A stretch of 64,000 nt of DNA from Paraburkholderia panacisoli (GTDB taxonomy: Bacteria > Pseudomonadota > Gammaproteobacteria > Burkholderiales > Burkholderiaceae). The translations under genes and the position numbers were made by a program. The notes under the pieces were generated by a model that was given only the letters and a program-made list of their open reading frames with translations, ran no database searches and was not told the origin of the DNA. Of the stretch, positions 1-7,531 are shown piece after piece. The DNA lies in contig NZ_VTUZ01000012.1 of assembly GCF_008369935.1 (NCBI RefSeq), positions 62,001-126,000 of the forward strand. Direction: 5' to 3'. Positions within the stretch are counted from its first letter, which is position 1. Each line of letters begins with the position of its first letter.

Positions 1-237
1 GATCTGAACGCAATGGCCGCTGCGCATCAGCAAGTCGAGCAGAAAGACGCGCAGTTGCGCCAGCAAACCACCGACGCATGGCTGAAGTTCTACAACGGCC
101 TGAACGACCAGCAGAAGACCACTGTCAGCACGGCGCTGAAGCAGCGCTTCGCGAAGATGGAATCGCGTCACGAGAAGATGCGCGAGCACTGGGAGCACCA
201 CAAGGGCGCGGCGTCGGCGCCGGCCGCCAATCAGTAA
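1..237 (+). CDS. Spy/CpxP-like periplasmic protein (C-terminal part)
   Basis: The reading frame is already open at base 1 and its start lies outside the window. The visible 78 residues are highly charged and helical, rich in Gln, Lys, Arg, Glu and His, and contain a stretch (FYNGLNDQQKTTVSTALKQR) that matches the LTxxQ-type repeats of the Spy/CpxP/heavy-metal-resistance periplasmic chaperone family. The C-terminus is His/Lys-rich followed by an Ala/Pro tail. In that family the protein is a small periplasmic chaperone or stress sensor; the role here is inferred only from this fragment. A strong hairpin terminator follows about 50 bases after the stop. Confidence 0.6.
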   Translation, partial: DLNAMAAAHQQVEQKDAQLRQQTTDAWLKFYNGLNDQQKTTVSTALKQRFAKMESRHEKMREHWEHHKGAASAPAANQ

Positions 238-288
238 GCGGCGCGCTGTGATGACGGGGCGGGCCTGTGCGGCCGCCTCGCGGATGTG

Positions 289-318
289 AAAACGCCACGG
301 AGTTTTCCGTGGCGTTTT
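289..318. terminator. Bidirectional intrinsic terminator
   Basis: A perfect 13-bp inverted repeat (289-301 with 306-318, loop GTTT) carries AAAA at one edge and TTTT at the other, so it can end transcription from both sides. It lies between the convergent Spy-like gene and the pirin gene. Confidence 0.85.
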
Positions 319-438
319 CGCGTTTTTGCATTGACTGCGCAGTTGACGTTGCGGCATGCGGGCCGCGTCGGATCAGCGTGGCCTGCTCGTTGCCCCGTCA
401 TCCTTCATTGAAATGACCGCCTGCGAGCGATCCGGCAG

Positions 439-1149
439 TCAGCCGTTGAGTTGCCCGAGATCAAACAACAGCACTTCGGCGTTCTCACCCTGGTCCAGCG
501 TCACCGTATCGATGTCGCTGAGCTTGGCGGCATCACCCGCCTTCAGCGCCTGGCCGTTCACGCTCAGCGCGCCGCGCGCCACGTGCACATACGCGAGACG
601 CCCTTTCGGCAACGCGAACGTAACCGCTTGTGCACCGTCGATCAACCCGGCGTAGATGGATGCATCGGCGTGGATCGTCACCGAGCCGTCGCGGCCGTCG
701 GGCGAGGCGACCACGCGCAAACGGCCACGCTTGTCGGCGGCGTCGAAGCGTTTTTCCTCGTAGCCCGGCGGGTCGCCGGCGCGTTTTGGGATCACCCAGA
801 TCTGCAGCAGGTGCGCGGGTTCGTCCTGCGACGCGTTGAACTCGCTATGCTGCACGCCGGTGCCCGCGCTCATGCGCTGCACGTCGCCGGGGCGGATGGT
901 CGAGCCGTTGCCCATGCTGTCGCGGTGAGCCAGCGCGCCTTCGAGCACGTACGTGACGATCTCCATGTCGCGATGACCGTGCGTGCCGAAGCCTTCGCCG
1001 CCGGCGATGCGGTCCTCGTTGATGACTCGCAGCGGGCCGAAATGCACGTGTTGCGGATCGCGGTAATCGGCAAACGAGAAGCTGTGATACGAGTCGAGCC
1101 AGCCATGGTTGGCGTGGCCGCGTTCTTCGGAACGGCGAATCTCGATCAT
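439..1149 (-). CDS. Pirin family protein (YhhW-like quercetinase)
   Basis: This 236-residue bicupin belongs to the pirin family; bacterial members are metal-dependent and some (E. coli YhhW) have quercetin 2,3-dioxygenase activity. The N-terminal cupin shows the family metal ligands: two His in the GTHGHRDME motif (about H57 and H59), then His and Glu in VQHSE (about H101 and E103). The C-terminal cupin is degenerate. The frame stays open upstream to 1431, but the ATG at 1149 is preferred because a GGGAG ribosome site lies about 8 bases ahead and the family N-terminus (IEIRRSEERGHANHGWLDS) begins here. It appears monocistronic, and its physiological substrate cannot be read from the sequence. 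Confidence 0.9.
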   Translation of the reverse strand: MIEIRRSEERGHANHGWLDSYHSFSFADYRDPQHVHFGPLRVINEDRIAGGEGFGTHGHRDMEIVTYVLEGALAHRDSMGNGSTIRPGDVQRMSAGTGVQHSEFNASQDEPAHLLQIWVIPKRAGDPPGYEEKRFDAADKRGRLRVVASPDGRDGSVTIHADASIYAGLIDGAQAVTFALPKGRLAYVHVARGALSVNGQALKAGDAAKLSDIDTVTLDQGENAEVLLFDLGQLNG

Positions 1150-1692
1150 GAAGGTACTCCCGGTGAATAAATAGCGATGCACGAAATGTATGGGCGGCGC
1201 GGGCCCGAAACAATCCGCATGGGCGCACCGGATCGTTCCATAAATGCGCGCAATGGGGTGCGGATGCGGCGGGCCGGCGCTCGAGCCACTTGAGAGCGCG
1301 CCGCGCCGTCCTCCTGCGGCCCGCGCAAGGCGAAAGAAAAAACCACGAAAACGCAATTCGCGCATCGGCAATCGCGCGACCGCGCGCTCAAACGCAGCCG
1401 GGAAAACCAGGCCGCAGCGTCGCGCACGCACAACGCCCGCGGCCCCCAGTTCGCCGTCGCCAAGGCGGCGGACTGGCGCCTCGCCGGTGTTCGGGTAAAA
1501 TACCGCGCTTTTTGAACGCGCGTAACCTCAGGCTCGCGCCTGGCTTCCTCGACGCATCAACCGGGCCGTCGGACGGTCCGACACACCAGAGCGCGCGGCG
1601 CAACAATTTTGACCACCTAGAATAGCGACCGTCGGCCACGAGCCGATAGTCGTCGGGTCGAACCACGACGATCAGTTTGATCCAGGAGAAAC
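1150..1692. other. Long intergenic region before the amino-acid ABC operon
   Basis: This 540-bp divergent region separates the pirin gene from the ABC binding-protein gene. I see no convincing coding frame. A perfect palindrome lies at 1568-1582 (GTCGGAC, one central base, GTCCGAC), about 110 bases before the binding-protein start. A TAGAAT at 1618-1623 could be a -10 element, but no -35 hexamer is well spaced from it. A good ribosome site (AGGAGA) sits at about 1683-1688. Confidence 0.5.
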
Positions 1693-2481
1693 ATGAAGAA
1701 GTTCGCACTGTGCGTGGCCCTTGCAGTCATGGCCACCAGCGCGCTGGCGAAAGAGTGGAAAACCGTGCGCATCGGGGTGGACGCCAGCTACCCGCCGTTC
1801 GAATCGAAGGCGCCCAGCGGCGAGATCGTCGGCTTCGACGCCGATCTGACCCGCGCGCTGTGCGCGAAGATAAACGTGAAGTGCGTGTGGGTCGAACAGG
1901 ATCTCGACGGCATCATTCCGGCGTTGAAGGCGAGGAAGTTCGACGCGATTGTGTCGTCGCTGACCATTACCGACCAGCGCCGCGCGCAGATCGACTACTC
2001 CGACAAGCTGTTCGACGCTCCCGCCCGCATGATCGCCAAGGCAGGCTCGCCGCTCCTGCCCACGGTCGAATCGCTGAAGGGCAAACGCGTCGGCGTCGAG
2101 CAGGGTTCGACTCAGGAAGCCTATGCAAAGACCTGGTGGGAGCCCAAGGGCGTGACCGTGGTGCCCTACCAGAACCAGGATCAGGTGTACGCCGACCTCG
2201 CTTCGGGCCGCCTCGACGCCGCGTTGCAGGACGAAGTGCAAGCCGACGCCGGCTTCCTGAAGACGCCGCGCGGCAAGGGCTTCGGCTGGGCCGGGCCGGA
2301 AGTGAAAGACCCGAAGACGATCGGCGAAGGCACCGCGATCGGCCTGCGTAAAAGCGACGCCGACCTGAAGGCGATGTTCAACCAGGCACTGGCGCAGGTC
2401 CACGCGGATGGTACGTTCAGGAAGCTCGAGAAGCAGTACTTCGACTTCGACATTTATCCCGGACGACCGGTCGCGCACTGA
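1693..2481 (+). CDS. Basic amino-acid ABC transporter substrate-binding protein (ArgT/HisJ type)
   Basis: This is a 262-residue periplasmic binding protein of the SBP_bac_3 family. A typical Sec signal peptide covers residues 1-19 and ends ALA. The mature part has the family landmarks: DASYPPFESK near the start, GFDADLTRALC, DGIIPALKARKFDAIVSSLTIT, and GVEQGSTQE. These resemble the lysine/arginine/ornithine and histidine binding proteins. It heads an operon with two permeases and an ATPase in the order binding protein, HisQ, HisM, HisP, and so should deliver basic amino acids or opine-like compounds. The exact ligand cannot be decided from sequence. An AGGAGA ribosome site precedes the ATG. 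Confidence 0.9.
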   Translation: MKKFALCVALAVMATSALAKEWKTVRIGVDASYPPFESKAPSGEIVGFDADLTRALCAKINVKCVWVEQDLDGIIPALKARKFDAIVSSLTITDQRRAQIDYSDKLFDAPARMIAKAGSPLLPTVESLKGKRVGVEQGSTQEAYAKTWWEPKGVTVVPYQNQDQVYADLASGRLDAALQDEVQADAGFLKTPRGKGFGWAGPEVKDPKTIGEGTAIGLRKSDADLKAMFNQALAQVHADGTFRKLEKQYFDFDIYPGRPVAH

Positions 2482-2803
2482 GGCGGACACCGGCCCGGTT
2501 GCCGCGCAAGCGGGCGGCAACACGCAACACGCAAGATCCACGAGACTCGGGGCTCGCCCGCATGGGCTTTCCCAGGGCTTCGTAATACAGTCGGCAGTAG
2601 CTTCAACGCAGTAGATTCACCACCGTTTCGAGACGAGAGTCCCAAAAAGCGCGCTGCAAGGCCGGCAACGTCCATGCAGTCTGATTTGCACAGCGGTGCG
2701 CTGTGCGCCGCAGGTCACAGCGAGCCCCGGCTCGCGGCAAACGCGGTGCAGAGCTGGCCGCGTCTTTCGCGGTGCGTCGCAAACGCATCGTCAAGGACCC
2801 CAT
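2482..2803 (+). other. Intercistronic spacer with hairpin
   Basis: A 322-bp spacer separates the binding-protein gene from the first permease. A perfect 8-bp stem (2498-2505 with 2514-2521, loop of 8) lies just after the binding-protein stop, without a T-run. In hisJ-hisQ type operons such hairpins usually protect the upstream mRNA and lower distal expression; that role is inferred here. No gene is visible. Confidence 0.55.
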
Positions 2804-3493
2804 ATGTTCCTTCAAGGCTACGGCCCGCTGCTTCTCAACGGCACCTGGCAAACCGTCAAACTGGCGGTGTTGTCGCTGGTGTTCGCTTTCGTGCTGGGTC
2901 TGCTCGGCGCGGCGGCGAAACTGTCGAAGAACCGCATCTCCTACGGCGTCGGTACGGTGTACACGACGCTCGTGCGCGGTGTGCCCGACCTGGTGCTGAT
3001 GCTGCTGCTGTTCTACAGCATCCAGATCTGGCTGAACGACCTCACCGACGTGCTCGGCTGGGAACAGATCGACATCGATCCGTTCGTGGCCGGCGTCGCG
3101 GTGCTCGGCTTCATTTACGGCGCGTACTTCACCGAGACTTTCCGCGGCGCGTTTCTGGCGGTGCCGCGCGGCCAGCTCGAAGCGGGCGCGGCCTACGGCA
3201 TGACCGGCTGGCAGGTGTTCTCGCGCGTGATGTTCCCGCAGATGATGCGCTTCGCGCTGCCTGGCATCGGCAACAACTGGCAGGTGATGGTCAAGGCCAC
3301 CGCGCTGGTGTCGATCATCGGCCTCGCGGATGTTGTAAAGGCCTCGCAGGATGCCGGCAAGGGCACGTTGCGGTTCTTCTTCTTCACCCTGTTCGCAGGG
3401 GCGATCTATCTCGTCATCACCACAGTGTCCAACTTCGTGCTGATGTACCTCGAAAAGCGTTACTCGACCGGCGTACGAAAGGCGGACCTATGA
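2804..3493 (+). CDS. hisQ: Amino-acid ABC transporter permease, HisQ type
   Basis: This 229-residue inner-membrane permease of the HisMQ/BPD_transp_1 family begins FLQGYGPLLLNGTWQTVKLAV and has about five hydrophobic spans. The cytoplasmic EAA loop that docks the ATPase is visible as EAGAAYGMTGWQVFSRVMFPQ, around residues 125-145. The ATG at 2804 is chosen because AAGGA lies 7 bases upstream and the protein then has the usual length; an upstream in-frame ATG at 2696 would add 36 non-family residues. Its stop overlaps the start of the next permease (ATGA at 3490-3493), implying translational coupling and a HisQ-HisM heterodimer. Confidence 0.92.
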   Translation: MFLQGYGPLLLNGTWQTVKLAVLSLVFAFVLGLLGAAAKLSKNRISYGVGTVYTTLVRGVPDLVLMLLLFYSIQIWLNDLTDVLGWEQIDIDPFVAGVAVLGFIYGAYFTETFRGAFLAVPRGQLEAGAAYGMTGWQVFSRVMFPQMMRFALPGIGNNWQVMVKATALVSIIGLADVVKASQDAGKGTLRFFFFTLFAGAIYLVITTVSNFVLMYLEKRYSTGVRKADL

Positions 3494-4203
3494 TCGCGAT
3501 CATTCAGGAATACTGGCGCAACTTTCTGTTCTCCGACGGCTACCGCTTCACCGGTCTCGTGATCACGCTGTGGCTGCTGGTCGTGTCGATCGGGCTCGGC
3601 TTCTGCCTGTCGATTCCGCTCGCGGTGGCGCGGGTGTCGAAGAAAAAGTGGCTCGCCAGATCGGTGTGGCTGTATACGTACATCTTCCGCGGCACGCCGC
3701 TCTATGTGCAGCTGCTGCTCTGCTACACCGGCCTCTACAGCCTCGACATCATCCGCAATAACGAGCTGACCAATGCGTTCTTCCGCGACGGCATGCATTG
3801 CACGCTGCTCGCATTCACGTTGAACACCTGCGCGTACACCACCGAGATTTTCGCCGGCGCGATCAAGGCGACCGCATACGGTGAGATCGAAGCGGCACGC
3901 GCATACGGGATGTCGTCGTTCACGCTGTACCGGCGCGTGATTCTGCCGTCGGCGCTGCGCCGCGCGTTGCCCTACTACAGCAACGAAGTGATCCTGATGC
4001 TGCACGCCACCACGGTCGCCTTCACCGCGACCGTGCCGGACATCCTCAAGATCGCCCGCGACGTGAACTCCGCGACGTATCAGTCGTTCAATGCGTTCGG
4101 TATCGCTGCGTTGCTCTATCTGTGCATTTCTTTCGCGCTCGTGTGGCTGTTCCGCCGCGCCGAGCGCCGCTGGCTCGCTTACCTGCGGCCGCAAGGCAAG
4201 TAA
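3490..4203 (+). CDS. hisM: Amino-acid ABC transporter permease, HisM type
   Basis: This 237-residue permease pairs with the preceding gene, which it overlaps by 4 bases. It begins MIAIIQEYWRNFLFSDGY, a hallmark of HisM-like proteins, has about five membrane spans, and carries an EAA loop (EIEAARAYGMSSFTLYRRVI) around residues 137-156 for contact with the ATPase. In the histidine/lysine-arginine-ornithine importers HisQ and HisM form the heterodimeric channel. A 48-bp gap with a GGATCCTG sequence leads to the ATPase gene. Confidence 0.92.
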   Translation: MIAIIQEYWRNFLFSDGYRFTGLVITLWLLVVSIGLGFCLSIPLAVARVSKKKWLARSVWLYTYIFRGTPLYVQLLLCYTGLYSLDIIRNNELTNAFFRDGMHCTLLAFTLNTCAYTTEIFAGAIKATAYGEIEAARAYGMSSFTLYRRVILPSALRRALPYYSNEVILMLHATTVAFTATVPDILKIARDVNSATYQSFNAFGIAALLYLCISFALVWLFRRAERRWLAYLRPQGK

Positions 4204-4251
4204 CTCCGGGCGCCATCGCGCCCCTGGCAAGCAAGCTCGTCAAGGATCCTG

Positions 4252-5031
4252 ATGAACACCAAGAAGCAGAAGCTCTTCGTCGACGAGCTTCACAAACAGT
4301 ACGGCGACAACGAAGTTCTCAAAGGCGTATCGCTGAAAGCCAACGCCGGCGACGTGATCAGCGTGATCGGCTCGTCCGGCTCGGGCAAGAGCACCATGCT
4401 CCGCTGCATCAACTTCCTCGAGCAGCCGAATGCCGGACGCATCTTCGTCGACGGCGAGGAAGTGCGCACGCAGACCGGCAAGAACGGCGCGCTGGGCGTG
4501 TCGGACCCGAAACAGTTGCAGCGCGTGCGCACCAGACTGTCGATGGTGTTCCAGCATTTCAATCTGTGGTCGCACATGACCGTGCTCGAGAACATCATCG
4601 AGGCGCCGGTCAACGTGCTGGGTCTGAAGCGCAAGGAAGCCGAAGAGCGCGCGCGTGAGTATCTGGAGAAGGTCGGCCTCGCGCCGCGCCTGGAAAAGCA
4701 ATACCCGTCGCATCTGTCGGGCGGCCAGCAGCAGCGTGTGGCCATTGCGCGCGCGCTGGCGATGCATCCCGACGTGATGCTGTTCGACGAGCCCACCTCC
4801 GCGCTCGATCCCGAGCTGGTCGGCGAAGTGCTCAAGGTGATGCAGACGCTCGCCGAGGAAGGCCGCACCATGATCGTCGTCACGCACGAGATGGCGTTCG
4901 CGCGCAACGTCTCGAATCACGTGATGTTCCTGCATCAGGGACGCGTCGAAGAAGAAGGCCATCCCGACGAGGTATTCAGGAACACGAAAAGCGAACGTCT
5001 CAAACAGTTTCTTTCGGGAAGTCTCAAATAA
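4252..5031 (+). CDS. hisP: Amino-acid ABC transporter ATP-binding protein, HisP type
   Basis: This 259-residue ABC ATPase energises the HisQM permease. Visible motifs are Walker A GSSGSGKST (residues 40-48), the ABC signature LSGGQQQR, Walker B with D-loop (VMLFDEPTSALDPE), and the switch His in VVTHEM. Length and the insert QTGKNGALGVSDPKQLQRVR match HisP, whose family allows basic amino acids. It is the last gene of the operon and is followed by two hairpins. Confidence 0.95.
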   Translation: MNTKKQKLFVDELHKQYGDNEVLKGVSLKANAGDVISVIGSSGSGKSTMLRCINFLEQPNAGRIFVDGEEVRTQTGKNGALGVSDPKQLQRVRTRLSMVFQHFNLWSHMTVLENIIEAPVNVLGLKRKEAEERAREYLEKVGLAPRLEKQYPSHLSGGQQQRVAIARALAMHPDVMLFDEPTSALDPELVGEVLKVMQTLAEEGRTMIVVTHEMAFARNVSNHVMFLHQGRVEEEGHPDEVFRNTKSERLKQFLSGSLK

Positions 5032-5039
5032 TAAAAATC

Positions 5040-5105
5040 GCCCAAAACCTAATATTTGGGCTGCATTCGAAATAACATTACAAGGCGCTTACGAGCGCCT
5101 TTTTT
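5040..5105 (+). terminator. Tandem hairpins and rho-independent terminator after hisP
   Basis: The first hairpin pairs GCCCAAA at 5040-5046 with TTTGGGC at 5055-5061. The second pairs AAGGCGCT at 5082-5089 with AGCGCCTT at 5094-5101 around a TACG loop and runs into a T-stretch, a canonical terminator. Confidence 0.85.
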
Positions 5106-5622
5106 GTTTTGTCGCTCGCGCTTTGCGGCCCTCGAGTCCGCGAAAGCCGCTCCAGGCGGGGCTCCCGCCTTCTACAACCGCCCTACTCCGCCACTTCCAA
5201 AGCGTCAATAGTGGCAATCCTTAAGAGAGCACGCTTCGAACCTTGATTCCCTTGTCGGATAAGGGTTTGCGCGTTTTCCCGGGGGGTTGCAACGGGTCAT
5301 TGCACACATTCTTATTGCAATTTGGAGACACCCCGTTATGCAGGCACTAATTTCTTCTCCCAGTGAATGTTATTTTTGATAAATTAGTAACCAAAGTAGC
5401 AAAACAAAGTTGATTAAAAGTAGTTTCACTTCAAAGCACAGAGGAGAACCGGTCGGCGAGGGATCGGCATGACGAGCCGATAGCCCGTAGGTTACGGCGT
5501 CACGGCAGGAGGCCCAATCCACCCGCTAATCTCCCTGGTACCGATTTCTGTTCGGCACGGCTCGTGTCCGAACACCATTCGCAGTACTGGGTTTCACTTT
5601 TTGACAGGGTATGGAGGAGAAA
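5106..5622 (+). other. Long porin upstream region
   Basis: About 515 bases precede the porin gene. The part from about 5290 to 5440 is clearly AT-richer than the surroundings, as expected for a promoter or regulatory zone, but I cannot single out a confident -35/-10 pair. A 13-codon open frame starts at the ATG at 5338; it lacks a good ribosome site and is not claimed as a gene. Any promoter upstream of about 5450 implies a long 5' leader. Confidence 0.5.
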
Positions 5623-6774
5623 ATGAAGAAAGCTTTGCTCGCCGCTGCGCTGATGTCGGCCGGTGTTGTTGCACACGCTCAAAGCAGCGTCACGTTGTAC
5701 GGTCGCCTCGATGCGGGCATCGAATACATGTCGGGCGTCCCGACTGGTGTCGGCGCCAACGGCGCGGCGACTGGTAACGCGAGCCGCTGGAAGGCAGAAA
5801 GCGGCGACTGGGGTACCAGCCTGTGGGGCATGAAGGGCGTTGAAGACATCGGTGGCGGCAACAAGGTCCTGTTCCAGTTGGAAGGCTCGTTCAACACGAT
5901 GACGGGCGCGGGTCCTGGCGGCGGCGGTCTCTTCAATCGCTGGGCAACGGTTGGCCTCGCGAACGACCAGTACGGTACGTTCACGATGGGCCGTATGCTC
6001 TTCATCTCGAACGGCGTGTGGGACTTCGATCCGTTCGGTCAGTCGAACTGGTCGTCGGCATCCCTGGTCCGTGGCCGCAACTGGCCGCAGTCGAGCAACA
6101 ACTTCGCGTACCAGTCGCCGAAGATCGCGGGCTTTGACTTCTACGGTCAATACGCGCTGTCGAACGCAACGAGCTGGAACGGCAACGGCACGACCGCGCA
6201 AGGTCGCGAAGCTGGCGCACAGATCACGTACACGAACTCGCTGTTCCAGATCCGCGGCATGTACGACGAAATCCGCAACCCGGCTAACGGCGGCCTGTAT
6301 GGTCCGCATGTCGACGTGATCAACGCGGCCAACGCGTCTGGCGGCGTGTTCGCGGCATCGCGTGAATACTCGGCGATGTTTAACGTGTTCCTCGGCCAGT
6401 TCAAGATCCAGGGCGCTTACCAGGCTATCCGTTCGGCAGGTGCGACAAACGTTCTGCCGGGCCAGCCGACCACGCTCGATCACGAATGGGGTGGCGTGAC
6501 GTGGCAAGCAACGCCGGCTGCAGCGCTGATCGCAGCGGTCTACCACGTGAATGGCAACAATGGCGCAGGCAATGCGACGATCTATACGGTCGGCGGTTCG
6601 TACAATCTGTCCAAGCGCACGCTGCTGGACATCCAGGTTGCAGGGGTGTCGAACAGCCGTACGGCTAACTTCGGTCTGAATGCGAACAACCCGGGCTTCG
6701 CTACAAGCACGGACAATCCGCTGCAAGGCAAGGCACAAACCGGCGTGTACGCAGGTATTCAGCACTCGTTCTAA
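5623..6774 (+). CDS. Gram-negative outer-membrane porin
   Basis: This 383-residue protein is a Burkholderiales general porin (OmpC/Omp32 superfamily), a trimeric 16-strand barrel passing small hydrophilic solutes. It has a signal peptide at residues 1-19 (KKALLAAALMSAGVVAHA), then the diagnostic mature start QSSVTLYGRLDAG, alternating beta strands throughout, a loop-3 type region near FDPFGQSNWSSAS, and the terminal Phe (IQHSF) needed for Bam-dependent assembly. The ATG at 5623 is preferred over an in-frame ATG at 5611, because the GGAGGA ribosome site lies between them. A terminator follows. Confidence 0.95.
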   Translation: MKKALLAAALMSAGVVAHAQSSVTLYGRLDAGIEYMSGVPTGVGANGAATGNASRWKAESGDWGTSLWGMKGVEDIGGGNKVLFQLEGSFNTMTGAGPGGGGLFNRWATVGLANDQYGTFTMGRMLFISNGVWDFDPFGQSNWSSASLVRGRNWPQSSNNFAYQSPKIAGFDFYGQYALSNATSWNGNGTTAQGREAGAQITYTNSLFQIRGMYDEIRNPANGGLYGPHVDVINAANASGGVFAASREYSAMFNVFLGQFKIQGAYQAIRSAGATNVLPGQPTTLDHEWGGVTWQATPAAALIAAVYHVNGNNGAGNATIYTVGGSYNLSKRTLLDIQVAGVSNSRTANFGLNANNPGFATSTDNPLQGKAQTGVYAGIQHSF

Positions 6775-6783
6775 GCGAGTGCC

Positions 6784-6836
6784 CCCCGAAGGGGCTTCCT
6801 TCGGGGCGTCCCCCAAGGGGACTTCCTTCGGGGCGT
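6784..6836. repeat. Paired palindromic repeat after the porin gene
   Basis: Two near-identical copies of a 21-22 base unit lie head to tail at 6789-6809 and 6815-6836, differing by one inserted A. The first can fold as a 9-bp hairpin (CCCCGAAGG at 6784-6792 with CCTTCGGGG at 6798-6806). The pattern resembles intergenic palindromic elements and may support transcript ending or 3' protection. Confidence 0.7.
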
Positions 6837-6891
6837 AGTTACAGGTTTCTTCAAGAGAATCTTTTTCACGCTGCTGCGAGAGGCGCGTATC

Positions 6892-6930
6892 GGTGCAATA
6901 CCCGCAAGGGTATTGCACCATTTTTTATTT
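6892..6930 (+). terminator. Intrinsic terminator of the porin transcript
   Basis: A perfect 12-bp stem (6892-6903 with 6908-6919, loop GCAA) is followed by A and six T residues. It lies 117 bases after the porin stop, in the convergent space before glnB. Confidence 0.9.
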
Positions 6931-7055
6931 GAGCGCGCGTTTTTGCCGTGACCCCGGCGCACTGTGCCGGTGCGTACGTGGCTCAGGATCGGATCAGGTG
7001 GATTGGACGATACCGGCGCCAACCGTCGGCGCCCGATGTTGCGAAGTGGCGCGCG

Positions 7056-7394
7056 TTACACCGCTGCTTCGTTTTCTTCGCCGGTACGAATACGGATCAC
7101 ACGCTCCACGTCCGCGACGAAAATCTTGCCGTCGCCAATCTTGCCGGTGCGCGCCGCGCCGATGATCGCGTCGATCACCTGATCACACTGGTTGTCCGCG
7201 ATCACCACTTCGATCTTCACCTTCGGTAGAAAATCGACCACATACTCTGCACCACGATAGAGCTCGGTATGGCCTTTCTGCCGGCCGAAGCCCTTGACCT
7301 CAGTAACGGTCAGCCCCGTCAGGCCGACTTCAGCGAGCGCCTCGCGCACTTCGTCGAGTTTGAACGGTTTGATGACTGCGGTGATGCGCTTCAT
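7056..7394 (-). CDS. glnB: Nitrogen regulatory protein PII
   Basis: This 112-residue PII trimer subunit senses 2-oxoglutarate, ATP/ADP and glutamine status and controls targets such as glutamine synthetase adenylylation. The T-loop is intact, with the uridylylation Tyr at position 51 (GHTELYRGAEY), as are the C-terminal PII signature (TGKIGDGKIFV) and the end IRIRTGEENEAAV. It lies downstream of nadE on the same strand rather than next to amtB, which favours GlnB over GlnK; the two are hard to separate by sequence alone. A 137-bp gap separates it from nadE, so it may have its own promoter. Confidence 0.93.
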   Translation of the reverse strand: MKRITAVIKPFKLDEVREALAEVGLTGLTVTEVKGFGRQKGHTELYRGAEYVVDFLPKVKIEVVIADNQCDQVIDAIIGAARTGKIGDGKIFVADVERVIRIRTGEENEAAV

Positions 7395-7531
7395 GGCGAA
7401 CCTCGTCTCGTGATGGGAAGAGTGAAAGGAAAATGGATGATTTTTATTCTACGCCGCGCCGGATGCATTGCGGCATCCCGGCGCGGGCTTCGAGCCTGCT
7501 TCGAATGAGGGCGGCGGCACTGCGCCGCGTC

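Noticed and set aside
5338..5379. 13-codon upstream ORF in the porin leader
   Set aside because: No ribosome site and far from the porin start; an ATG is expected by chance in this AT-rich stretch.
5500..6921. A 473-codon minus-strand frame across the porin gene
   Set aside because: It is antisense to a well-supported porin, has Arg/Cys-rich low-quality sequence and spans the intergenic repeats.
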